64,000 nt of DNA, taken from assembly GCA_016718385.1 (NCBI GenBank), contig JADKDK010000008.1, positions 310,001 to 374,000 of the forward strand, in the 5' to 3' direction. Below the pieces are notes generated by a model. The model was not told the DNA's origin. It searched no databases and saw nothing but the letters and a program-made list of their open reading frames with translations. This DNA is from Gammaproteobacteria bacterium (lineage in GTDB: Bacteria > Pseudomonadota > Gammaproteobacteria > Pseudomonadales > UBA5518). Positions 18,165 through 25,775 of this stretch are shown here, in pieces (the first letter of the stretch is position 1; every line of letters begins with the position of its first letter). Position numbers and translations under genes: made by a program.

Positions 18165-18725
18165 ATGGGGAGAGCCGTGACGCGCATCGAGGATGTGCCG
18201 GACGAAACCCTGGTCGCCGCGCTCGCGCGACGCGACCAGCGCGCACTCGCGCAACTGGTGCAGCGCCACGGCGGCTGGGCCGCACGCTTCGCCGAGCGCA
18301 TGACGGGCAGTCCGCATATTGCCGAGGAGGTGGTGCAGAACGCGTTCCTGCGGCTGTGGAACAGCGCCGAGCACTGGGAAGGGCGTTCGCGGTTCACGAC
18401 CTGGTTCTACCGCGTGCTGCACAACCTGGCGGTGGACGAACTGCGTCGGCGCCGCAGCAGCCACGAGGAGCTGGACGAAGGGCTCGAGGATCCCGCCGCC
18501 ACGCCACCGCAACTGCTCGAGCAGGAGCGCAACGCCGCACGCGTGCGCGCCGCCCTCGAGCGCCTGCCCGAGCGCCAGCGCGCGGCACTGGTGCTGCGCC
18601 ACTACGAGGGCTGCTCGCAGGGCGAGGCGGCGCGGATTCTCGGCATCAGCGAGGGCGCGCTGGAATCGCTGCTCTCGCGCGGGCGCGCCACGCTGCGCGA
18701 GCAACTGCGCGGCGAACTGCACTAG
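18165..18725 (+). CDS. ECF-type RNA polymerase sigma factor
   Basis: A 186-residue sigma-70 family protein. Region 2 covers ~15-85 (LVQRHGGWAARFAERMTGSPHIAEEVVQNAFLRLW, TTWFYRVLHNLAVDELRRRR). Region 4 covers ~125-180 (LERLPERQRAALVLRHYEGCSQGEAARILGISEGALESLLSRGRATLREQL). Starts at 18165 (ATG) and 18177 (GTG preceded by GGGGAGAG) are both plausible, and ATGs further upstream lack domain support. It is followed by a one-helix membrane protein and a periplasmic sensor-like protein, the layout of cnrYXH-type extracytoplasmic systems, so it is likely held inactive at the membrane until a periplasmic signal arrives. This inference rests on context. Confidence 0.9.
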   Translation: MGRAVTRIEDVPDETLVAALARRDQRALAQLVQRHGGWAARFAERMTGSPHIAEEVVQNAFLRLWNSAEHWEGRSRFTTWFYRVLHNLAVDELRRRRSSHEELDEGLEDPAATPPQLLEQERNAARVRAALERLPERQRAALVLRHYEGCSQGEAARILGISEGALESLLSRGRATLREQLRGELH

Positions 18726-18739
18726 AGGAGGACGCACGC

Positions 18740-19171
18740 ATGGACATCCACCGTTTCAGCGAACTGGCCGGCGCCCACGGCGCCGCGCGCGAACGCTGGC
18801 CCGAGCCCGATCGCGAGTTGTACGACCGTTTCGCCGCCAGCCCCGAGGGCCTGGGAATCCTGGCCGATGCCGAGCGCATCGACGCCTTCCTCGACGGATG
18901 GCAGGCGCGCGCAGACGACGCCGGGCGCGCGGCGCGCATCGTGGCGGCGGTGAATGCGCCCGCGGACGGCGCGCGCGATGCCGCGCGGGCGCCCGCGTCC
19001 CTCACTGGCAGCCCCTCGCGCAGGATCGCGGCGTGGCTCTCGACCGGCTTCGTCGCCTCGGCGCTGTGCGGTTTCCTGCTCGGCTTCACGCAGGCCAGCG
19101 CGAACAGCGACGACGAGACCTACATGGACCTGCTGCTCGGCAGCAACACCGTGATGGAGGAATTCCTGTGA
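18740..19171 (+). CDS. Single-pass membrane protein, putative anti-sigma factor
   Basis: A 143-residue protein starting 14 bp after the sigma gene, with GAGGAGGA upstream of the ATG. The first ~95 residues are hydrophilic, charged and predicted cytoplasmic (MDIHRFSELAGAHGAARERWPEPDRELYDRF). One membrane helix lies at ~98-118 (IAAWLSTGFVASALCGFLLGF), followed by a short periplasmic tail ending YMDLLLGSNTVMEEF. I recognise no named domain, and there is no zinc-binding anti-sigma motif. Position between an ECF sigma factor and a CnrX-like periplasmic protein, plus topology, argue for an anti-sigma role. The stop overlaps the next gene's GTG start (GTGA), so translation is coupled. Confidence 0.7.
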   Translation: MDIHRFSELAGAHGAARERWPEPDRELYDRFAASPEGLGILADAERIDAFLDGWQARADDAGRAARIVAAVNAPADGARDAARAPASLTGSPSRRIAAWLSTGFVASALCGFLLGFTQASANSDDETYMDLLLGSNTVMEEFL

Positions 19172-19662
19172 GCCTCATGCAGTCCCTGAAGCGCCCGGCC
19201 GTGCTGGGCACGCTGCTCGCGGTGTCGGCCACGATCAACCTGTTCCTCGGCGGCATACTGGCCGGGCGCATCGGCGCACACGCGATGCACCCGCCACACT
19301 TCGAGCGCGATTTCGAGTCGAGGCTGCGTGCCGTGCCCGAGGAGCGCCGGCGCCAGATCCGCGACATGCTGCGCGAAGGCAAGCCCGCCATGCGCGCGCA
19401 GCACGAGGCAATGCGCGAACTGCACGAGTCGCTCGCTGCCGAGCTCTCGCGCGATCAACCGGACCGCGCGCTGCTCGAAAGGCAGATGGCCGACATGCGC
19501 ACGCGCAAGCTCGCGATGCAGGAAGCGCTGCAGAAGAGCTTCCTGGATACCGCCCTGGCGCTGGCGCCGGAGGAGCGCCGGCAGATGCTGGACGCCATGG
19601 AGGAACAACGCGAACGCGGCGGGCGCCGCGGACAGGGCGACCGCCATGACGGCGGACCATGA
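19168..19662 (+). CDS. Periplasmic metal-sensor-like protein (CnrX/Spy-type helical fold)
   Basis: A 164-residue protein starting at a GTG (19168) that overlaps the previous stop, with GGAGG seven bases upstream; an ATG at 19177 is the alternative. An N-terminal membrane anchor or uncleaved signal covers ~8-35 (AVLGTLLAVSATINLFLGGILAG). The rest is highly helical and charged, with the heavy-metal-resistance/LTXXQ pattern: RLRAVPEERRRQIRDMLREGKPAM, LLERQMADMRTRKLAMQEALQKSFLDTALALAPEERRQML. Histidines near the N-terminus (HAMHPPHFE) could bind metal. With the sigma and membrane genes it makes a three-gene sensing unit. The actual signal is unknown. Confidence 0.75.
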   Translation: MSLMQSLKRPAVLGTLLAVSATINLFLGGILAGRIGAHAMHPPHFERDFESRLRAVPEERRRQIRDMLREGKPAMRAQHEAMRELHESLAAELSRDQPDRALLERQMADMRTRKLAMQEALQKSFLDTALALAPEERRQMLDAMEEQRERGGRRGQGDRHDGGP

Positions 19663-20686
19663 TTCCTCCGCGCCGGCGGCGCAGCCGACGGTGCCGCTCG
19701 AACTGGTGCGCGCGCACCTGGTGGCCGCGGCCGCGGTGGGGCTGGACCTCGACGCGGTGGCCACCCGGGCCGGCTGCGCAGGCGTGTTCGCGCGCCCCGA
19801 CGAGTACCGCATCCCGATCGATGCCTTCGCACGCCTGATCCGCCTGACCTGGGACACGCTCGGTTCGGAAACCGCCGGCTTCACCGAGCAGCCCCAGCGA
19901 CCGGGGCTGTTTGCCATGATGTGCCACGCCACGATCACCTGCCCCAACCTGCGCCGGGCGTTGCTTCGCGCCGCGCGCTTCTATTCGCTGGTGCAGGATG
20001 AGATTGCCATCGAGCTGGTGGAGCACGGCGACGAGGCGCAACTGCGCTTCGCGCACCGCAACCGCCGCGGACTCGACGACCGCGCCTTCATCGAATCGCT
20101 GATGGTGATCTGGGTGCGCTGGTCGAGCTGGCTGATCCAGCGCGAACTGCTGCCCGACCGCATACAGTTCGCCTTCGCGCCGGGGAGCTACCGCGAGGAG
20201 TACGCGCGCATGTTCCCCTGCGACCATTACTTCGGGGCGCGCGAGAACTGCGTGGTGTTCCCCGCGCGCTACCTCGACCACCCGGTGACGCGCGACAGCG
20301 CCGAGCTCGCGGAATTCCTGAACAGCGCGCCGGAGTCGCTGATGCGCCGGTATATCGAGTCCCCGACGCTCTCGAGCACCGTGCGCCGCATGCTGCGCCG
20401 GCGCGACGACATCGCCGGCGCGGGCGTCGAGGACATCGCCGCGCTGCTCGGCATCAGCGCGCAGACGCTGCGCCGCAGGCTGCGCGAGGAAGGCAACGGC
20501 TTCCAGGAGATCAAGGACTCGGTGCGCAAGGAGAGCGCCATCGACCAGTTGCTGAACACATCGCGCACCGCCAACGAGATCGCCGAGTCGATCGGCTTCT
20601 CGGAACCCAGCGCCTTTCACCGCGCCTTCAGGAAGTGGACCGGCACCACGCCGGGCGCGTACCGCGACGCGGCGCAGCGCCGCTAG
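19646..20686 (+). CDS. AraC-family transcriptional regulator (arabinose-binding-domain type)
   Basis: A 346-residue protein whose ATG (19646) overlaps the end of the sensor gene by 17 bp. Residues ~25-215 match the N-terminal ligand domain shared with OruR/ArgR-like AraC regulators (DAFARLIRLTWDTLGSETAGF, FAMMCHATITCPNLRRALLRAARFY). The last ~100 residues are the double HTH: DIAALLGISAQTLRRRLREEGNGFQEIKDSVRKE and the second helix-turn-helix NEIAESIGFSEPSAFHRAFRKWTGTTPGAYR. Such regulators in lipid-degrading gammaproteobacteria often sit beside their targets. The downstream DUF1254/DUF1214 gene, 120 bp away, is a candidate. The overlap with a sigma-factor operon is unusual. Confidence 0.9.
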   Translation: MTADHDSSAPAAQPTVPLELVRAHLVAAAAVGLDLDAVATRAGCAGVFARPDEYRIPIDAFARLIRLTWDTLGSETAGFTEQPQRPGLFAMMCHATITCPNLRRALLRAARFYSLVQDEIAIELVEHGDEAQLRFAHRNRRGLDDRAFIESLMVIWVRWSSWLIQRELLPDRIQFAFAPGSYREEYARMFPCDHYFGARENCVVFPARYLDHPVTRDSAELAEFLNSAPESLMRRYIESPTLSSTVRRMLRRRDDIAGAGVEDIAALLGISAQTLRRRLREEGNGFQEIKDSVRKESAIDQLLNTSRTANEIAESIGFSEPSAFHRAFRKWTGTTPGAYRDAAQRR

Positions 20687-20806
20687 CACGCGTTGGCGCC
20701 CACCATGGGCAGAGGTTTGCCGGCTGTGTACCCGGCAGGCCCAGCCGCGGTTAAGCTGCACCCATCGCCGCGCCCGCCGGCAAGGCATCCGCGCAAAGGA
20801 TAATAA

Positions 20807-22234
20807 ATGAGCAACTCACGCCTTTTCCCCCAAGCCCCCGGGACGCTTCTCGCGCTGATGCTCTGCTGCCTGATGCCGCACGGTGCCGTCGCCGCAGCCC
20901 CCGCCACGGACGCGCGCGCCGCCAATGTCGACCTGATCCGCGAGCAACTGGCCGAGCACATCGGCACGCTGGCCTACGTCTGGGGCTACCCGATGGTCGA
21001 CATGGCGACGCAGTTGCACAACGAGACGCATAGCGTGGCGGCGGACCAGCCGGTCGTCGCGCCGCTGAACGCGTTCCACCGCCGCGAGTACTTGGTGACG
21101 CCGACGACCGCCGGCAACCTGCGCGCGCCCAACAACGACACGCTGTACCTGAGCGGGTGGTTCGACCTCGGCAAGGAGCCGGTCATCGTGCACGTGCCGG
21201 ACACCGCCGGGCGCTTCTACACGCTGGCGATCACCGATTTCTTCAACGAGGTGACGCACATCGGCCGGCGCACCACCGGCACCGCGGAAGGCTATTTCGC
21301 ACTGGTGGGGCCGGACTTCGCGGGACAGTTGCCCGAGGGCGTGAAGTCCGTGCAGGTCGCGACGAAGCAGGCGTGGATCCTCGGGCGCATCCTGGTCGAC
21401 GGCGAGAGCGATTTCCCGCAGGCGCTCGCGCTGATGCGCGACTTCTGGTCGGCGCCGCTGTCGCAGTGGCGGCGCGGCGAGCGGCCCGCGGAGGCCGCGG
21501 TGACCCGGGGCGCCCCGATGGATCCGCGCGCATCGCTGGATTACTTCGCGGTGCTGAACCGCTGGCTGCGCGAGAACCGGGTGCGTGACGACGAAGGCGC
21601 GCTGATGGCGCAGTTCGACCAGATCGGGGTGGGGCCGGAGAGCACGTTCGACGCCGCGACGCTGGATGCCGCCACCCGCCGCGGCCTGGAGACGGCCGTC
21701 GCCAACGGCCGCGCGCTGTTGCGCGCCGCTTCACAGCGGCCGCTCGACGACGTGCGCAACGGCTGGATCTTCCCGCTCGGGCTGGCCGACTATGGGCACC
21801 GCTACCTGATGCGCGCGAGCGTGGTCTACGGCGGCTACGCCAACCGCCCCGAGGAGAGCACCTATGCGGCGCTCACGGTGGACGGCAACGGCCAGCTGCT
21901 GAGCGGCACGAAGCGCTACCGTCTGCACTTCACGCCGGCCACGATCCCGCCCGCCGGCGCCTTCTGGTCGCTGATCGCCTACGACCTGAAAACGATGTCG
22001 CTCATCGAGAACCCGATCCGCCGCTACAGCATCGGCGACCGCACGCCGGGCCTCGCGCGCAATGCCGACGGCAGCTTCGACATCTTCATCCAGAAGGATG
22101 CGCCGGCCACCGGCACTGCGAACTGGCTGCCGGTGGGCGAGGCGCCGTTCTCGCTGATCGTGCGCATCTACGAGCCGGGGCCGGGCGTGTTCGACGGCAG
22201 CTTCAAGCTGCCGTCGATCGAGGTGCTCGACTGA
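20807..22234 (+). CDS. Secreted DUF1254/DUF1214 domain protein
   Basis: A 475-residue protein with an AAGGA site before the ATG and a signal peptide over ~1-30 (LLALMLCCLMPHGAVAAAP). DUF1254 follows (residues ~50-180: LAYVWGYPMVDMATQLHNE, TPTTAGNLRAPNNDTLYLSGWFDL, VIVHVPDTAGRFYTLAITDFFNEV). DUF1214 lies at ~355-470 (YRLHFTPATIPPAGAFWSLIAYD, IQKDAPATGTANWLPVGEAPFSLIVRIYEP). The pair of domains is common in periplasmic proteins of unknown reaction. The gene follows the AraC regulator in the same direction and may be its target. It is convergent with the MEKHL-domain gene, the two stops being ten bases apart. Confidence 0.9.
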   Translation: MSNSRLFPQAPGTLLALMLCCLMPHGAVAAAPATDARAANVDLIREQLAEHIGTLAYVWGYPMVDMATQLHNETHSVAADQPVVAPLNAFHRREYLVTPTTAGNLRAPNNDTLYLSGWFDLGKEPVIVHVPDTAGRFYTLAITDFFNEVTHIGRRTTGTAEGYFALVGPDFAGQLPEGVKSVQVATKQAWILGRILVDGESDFPQALALMRDFWSAPLSQWRRGERPAEAAVTRGAPMDPRASLDYFAVLNRWLRENRVRDDEGALMAQFDQIGVGPESTFDAATLDAATRRGLETAVANGRALLRAASQRPLDDVRNGWIFPLGLADYGHRYLMRASVVYGGYANRPEESTYAALTVDGNGQLLSGTKRYRLHFTPATIPPAGAFWSLIAYDLKTMSLIENPIRRYSIGDRTPGLARNADGSFDIFIQKDAPATGTANWLPVGEAPFSLIVRIYEPGPGVFDGSFKLPSIEVLD

Positions 22235-22244
22235 AGGCGACGCC

Positions 22245-22703
22245 TCACTCCAGCGGGATCCAGTGCGCGAACATCGCGGCCTGCCCGTGGCGCAGGCCGG
22301 CCGCGTCGACCAGGTTCCACACCGTCGCGCGCTCGATGCGGAAACGCCGCCCGCACGCGGCGATGCGAATGCCGCTGTAGTCGTCGATGAAGCCGTCGCG
22401 GGTGACGCGCTCGAGCAGCAGCGCGCGCTCCTCGCGCAGCAGCGGCTCGGCGGAAAAGCGCGAGGGCAACCGCGTGAATGCCGCGAAGTCCATCCCGAAC
22501 AGCTCCAGCGCCAGGCGGTTGCCGTAGAAGAACACGGGATCGGGCTCGGTGCCGTGCGCCACGATCGCGGCGGGGGCCAGCCACAGTGCCGTCGGAAGAT
22601 CGTCCGCCGGGGCGCGGGGCAGCTGGAGACTGGTGAGACGCCGGTAGCTCTCGGCGATGAGACGCAGGCGGGATGGATCGGTGGCGGGCGGGAGCGTGGA
22701 CAT
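22245..22703 (-). CDS. MEKHL domain-containing protein
   Basis: I place the start at the ATG at 22703 (MSTLPPATDPSRLRLIAESYRRLTS), giving 152 residues. The open frame extends 19 residues further upstream, and no strong ribosome site decides between them. The whole product matches the MEKHL domain, a PAS-like module: LWLAPAAIVAHGTEPDPVFFYGNRLALELFGMDFAAFTRLPSRFSAEP, then RDGFIDDYSGIRIAACGRRFRIERATVWNLVD. The domain also occurs at the end of some plant homeodomain proteins, and its ligand is unknown. The bacterial stand-alone form is usually annotated hypothetical. It is a monocistronic gene just inside the edge of the IS-rich zone. Confidence 0.82.
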   Translation of the reverse strand: MSTLPPATDPSRLRLIAESYRRLTSLQLPRAPADDLPTALWLAPAAIVAHGTEPDPVFFYGNRLALELFGMDFAAFTRLPSRFSAEPLLREERALLLERVTRDGFIDDYSGIRIAACGRRFRIERATVWNLVDAAGLRHGQAAMFAHWIPLE

Positions 22704-22806
22704 CGCGTAATTCGGCCAGGGGCGCAGGCGCGGAGTCTGACACATTCCGGCCCGCGTCACGGCTGCCGGCCAGAGCTCAATTGACGGTCCGATGCCTTTC
22801 CCGTAG

Positions 22807-22824
22807 GTCCGGCTTCAGCCGGAC
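22807..22824. repeat. REP-like palindrome, type 1, at IS110 copy A left end
   Basis: GTCCGGCTTCAGCCGGAC lies five bases before the inferred left end of IS copy A. The right flank of that copy reads GGACCTACGG, which matches the usual REP outer flank, so the element appears to have entered a REP pair. Confidence 0.75.
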
Positions 22825-22845
22825 AAGATGTCCGGATAACGGTCA

Positions 22846-23092
22846 TGGTGTTGACCGCCACCCCCGATCATGAAAGAAACGTGGCGGTGGAAGACGGCAG
22901 GCAGAGGTCGCGCAGATTTATGGCGGCTCGACCCCGTGGATAACGTGATCCGCCGGACTGACTCGAACCCCAGATTGCCTCCCGTAGAGAGCGCACGTTA
23001 AACAGGCCGTTGGCGAGCGTTCGCCTTCAGGCACTTTCAGTTCCGGCACCCGCCGCCTTCCGCTTCCCAGTCTACGTCGACAGGAGGCCGAT
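22846..23092 (+). ncRNA. Candidate bridge RNA locus of IS110 copy A
   Basis: The noncoding stretch before the transposase can fold: ACCGCCAC (22854) pairs with GTGGCGGT (22881); GGCGG pairs with CCGCC around a loop containing GGATAACG; and GGCGA/TCGCC forms a later hairpin. GGATAACG (22938) repeats the element's left end (22834), and CACGTTAAA (22994) repeats its right end (24383), as expected of donor guides. The known biology of IS110 bridge RNAs motivates the call; transcript ends are not defined. Confidence 0.45.
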
Positions 23093-24311
23093 ATGGAACT
23101 CACAGCTCTACACAAGCGGGTGATCGCCTGTGATGTTCATCAGGCGCAGGTCACGGTGTGCGCGATTCTCGAGGAGCCTGACGGCTCGGTGCGCATCGAG
23201 CAGCAACGCTTCGGTGCGTTCCAGCGCGATCGCCGGGCACTGGCCGAATGGGTTGGCGCACGACGCCCGGACGTGGTGGTGATGGAGAGCACAGGCATTT
23301 ACTGGAAAGTCTCTACGCCGCCCCGGAGGCGGTGGGCATTCGTGCCGTGGTCGTCAATGCGCGTCACGTCAAGAATGTGCCGGGACGCAAAACCGATATC
23401 GGTGATGCGCAATGGCTGGCCACGCTGGCGCGTGCCGGGCTGCTGCGCGGCTCGTTCGTGCCGCCGGCGACGCTGCGCGAGCTGCGCCTGATCGCACGCC
23501 AGCGACAGAAGCTGATGGGGCAACTGGCCAGCGAGAAGAACCGCCTGCACAAGGTGCTGACCGATGGGGGCGTGCGCCTCGGTGTCGTGGTGAGCGACCT
23601 TCACGGCCAATCGGCACGGGCCATGGTCAAGGCCCTCATCCGGGGGCAGGCGCCCCACGAGGTGCTGCGCCACGCCAGTCGGCGTCTCAAGGCCACTCGC
23701 GCCGAGATTCTGGATGCCGTGCAGGGGGAACTCACCGACAGCCATCGCTTCGTGCTCGATGAACTGATGCAGCACATCGAGGGTCTGGAGGCGCGCGTCG
23801 CCCGTTTCGAGGCCCGTCTGCTCGCCGGGCTCGCAGATCAACGGCCCGTGCTGGCGTTGTTGCAAACCCTGCCGGGCGTCGATCTCATCGGCGCGGCGTT
23901 GCTGCTGGTAGAGATCGGCGCCGATATGGACGTCTTCGCCAGCGCCGATCGCCTTGCCTCCTGGGTCGGCATCTGTCCGGGCAACAACGAGTCGGCAGGC
24001 AAGCGCAAATCCGGGCGGGTCCGCAAAGGCAATCCGTATGCCCGGCGCCTGCTCTGCGAGTTTGCTCATGCCGCGAGTCGGACCCCGTCGGCCTTCCAGG
24101 GCAAGTACAAGACGCTGGTCGTGCGCCGGGGCCACAAGCGGGCCATCGTCGCGCTGGCACACAAGCTGCTGCGCACGATCTTTTTCATGCTCAAACGCGG
24201 GGAACCTTACCGCGACTCGGCGACGGACTATGAAGCGCTCGCGGTGCAACGCAACGCGCCCGCTGGATCAAGGCACTGACTCGCTTCGGCTATATCACCC
24301 CCGCCGCCTGA
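23093..24311 (+). pseudogene. IS110 transposase, copy A (two frameshifts)
   Basis: Joined frames give the ~406-residue DEDD transposase: ACDVHQAQVTVC (first Asp), VVMESTGIYWK (Glu) and KTDIGDAQWLATL (two Asp) in the N-terminal half, and the Tnp20 domain with GICPGNNESAGKRKSGR, holding the candidate catalytic serine, in the C-terminal half. Compared with copies B and C it has lost one A in the AAAA run after TACTGG (~23309), shifting the frame after residue ~72, and one C near 24260, which replaces the last ~17 residues. As read, only a ~132-residue fragment and an uninitiated remainder are made. AGGAGG lies just upstream of the ATG. Sequencing error in homopolymers cannot be excluded. Confidence 0.88.
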
Positions 24312-24529
24312 GGCGGTCGCCGCGCCATGACCGCATGATCTTCAGTGATCAGGCGTTCGGTTGGCTACAAACCCGGTTCTTTCACGTTAAATCTGGACCT
24401 ACGGCCGATCCGCGGGCCGACGGGCGCGAGCACTTTGGCCAGCCGCTCTGTCCGTTTTCATCATTGCCCGCCCGCGCGCGGCGGGGCCACGATGCGGGCC
24501 TTTTCCGAAGCACCGTGGAGTACATGCAC

Positions 24530-25744
24530 ATGACGACGGACGCGTTCATCTACGACGCCATCCGCACCCCGCGCGGGCGCGGCAAGGCGAGCGGCTCATT
24601 GCACGAGGTGAAGCCGATCACGCTGGTCGCGGACCTGCTCAACGAGCTCGCGCGGCGCAACAACTTCACGGGCAGGACGAACGAGGTCGACGACATCGTG
24701 CTCGGTTGCGTGGGTCCCGTGGGCGACCAGGGTGCCGACATCGCGAAGATCGCCGCACTCGCGGCGGGCTGGGACGACGATGTCGCCGGCGTGCAGTTGA
24801 ACCGCTTCTGCGCCTCGGGCGCCGAGGCCGTGAACCTCGCGGCGATGAAGATCCGCTCGGGCTGGGAGCAGCTGGTGGTGGCGGGCGGCGTCGAGTCGAT
24901 GTCGCGCGTGCCGATGGCCTCCGACGGCGGCGCCTGGGCGCTCGATCCCGAGACCAGCTTCAACGGGCACTTCATGCCACAGGGCGTCGGCGCCGACCTG
25001 ATCGCCACGCTGAACGGCTTCAGCCGCGCCGAGGTCGATGCCTTCGCGGTGGAATCGCACCGCAAGGCAGCCGCAGCGTGGGCGCGCGGCGCCTTCGCAA
25101 AATCGATCGTGCCGGTGCGCGACAGGAACGGGCTTCCGATCCTCGCGCGCGACGAGACAGTGCGCGCGGACAGTTCCGTCGAGGCGCTGGCCAAGCTGCC
25201 GCCCTCGTTCCAGTTCATGGGCGAGATGGGCTTCGACGGCGTGCCGCGCAGCAAGTACCCGCAGGTCGAGCGCATCGAGCACGTGCACACCGCCGGCAAC
25301 TCCTCCGGGATCGTCGACGGCGCCGCGCTGGTGCTGATCGGCAGCGAGGCGGCGGGCAGGAAACTCGGCCTGAAGCCGCGCGGACGCGTGATCGCCTCCG
25401 GCCTGGTGGGCACCGACCCCACGATCATGCTGGTCGGTCCCGCGCCCGCCACGCGCAAGGCGCTCGGCGTCGCCGGCCTGCGCCTGGAAGACATCGACCT
25501 GTTCGAGGTGAACGAGGCCTTCGCGGCGGTGGTGATGCACTTCCAGCGCGACACCGGCGTGCCGTGGGAGAAGATCAACGTCAACGGCGGCGCGATCGCG
25601 ATGGGCCATCCGCTGGGCGCCACCGGCGCCATGCTGGTCGGCACCGTGCTCGACGAGCTGGAGGCACGCGGGCAGCGCTACGGCGTGGTCACCGCCTGTG
25701 TCGGCGGCGGCATGGGCATTGCCACCGTCGTCGAACGCCTCTGA
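24530..25744 (+). CDS. Acetyl-CoA C-acyltransferase (thiolase), beta-oxidation
   Basis: A 404-residue thiolase from the ATG at 24530; an ATG six bases earlier is less well spaced from GGAG. Active-site motifs are present: the acyl-accepting cysteine in NRFCASGAEAVN (~90), NEAFAAV and GGAIAMGHPLGATGA with the catalytic His, and the second cysteine in TACVGGGMG near the C-terminus. It cleaves 3-ketoacyl-CoA to acetyl-CoA and a shortened acyl-CoA, the last step of beta-oxidation. It is the first gene of a three-gene operon, and IS copy A ends only 131 bp upstream, so its original promoter may have been displaced or replaced. Confidence 0.93.
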   Translation: MTTDAFIYDAIRTPRGRGKASGSLHEVKPITLVADLLNELARRNNFTGRTNEVDDIVLGCVGPVGDQGADIAKIAALAAGWDDDVAGVQLNRFCASGAEAVNLAAMKIRSGWEQLVVAGGVESMSRVPMASDGGAWALDPETSFNGHFMPQGVGADLIATLNGFSRAEVDAFAVESHRKAAAAWARGAFAKSIVPVRDRNGLPILARDETVRADSSVEALAKLPPSFQFMGEMGFDGVPRSKYPQVERIEHVHTAGNSSGIVDGAALVLIGSEAAGRKLGLKPRGRVIASGLVGTDPTIMLVGPAPATRKALGVAGLRLEDIDLFEVNEAFAAVVMHFQRDTGVPWEKINVNGGAIAMGHPLGATGAMLVGTVLDELEARGQRYGVVTACVGGGMGIATVVERL

Positions 25745-25775
25745 ACACACCGCAGCCGCGCAAGGAATACCGCAC

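Larger units (their letters stand above)
22830..24398 (+). mobile_element. IS110-family insertion sequence, copy A
   Basis: About 1,569 bp, nearly identical to copies B (29093-30661) and C (33002-34573), which fixes the ends: left GTCCGGATAACGG, right CACGTTAAATCTGGAC (related to the inverted left end). The left noncoding part before the transposase is ~263 bp and the right one only ~87 bp. This is the layout of the IS110 group proper, whose left end encodes the bridge RNA. Flanking REP sequence suggests target choice. The exact boundary base is uncertain because ends and target share GTCCGG. Confidence 0.88.

Noticed and set aside
22918..23115. Small minus frame in the IS110 leader (65 residues), repeated in all three copies
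   Set aside because: Repeated only because the IS is repeated; it overlaps the candidate bridge RNA and lacks a ribosome site.
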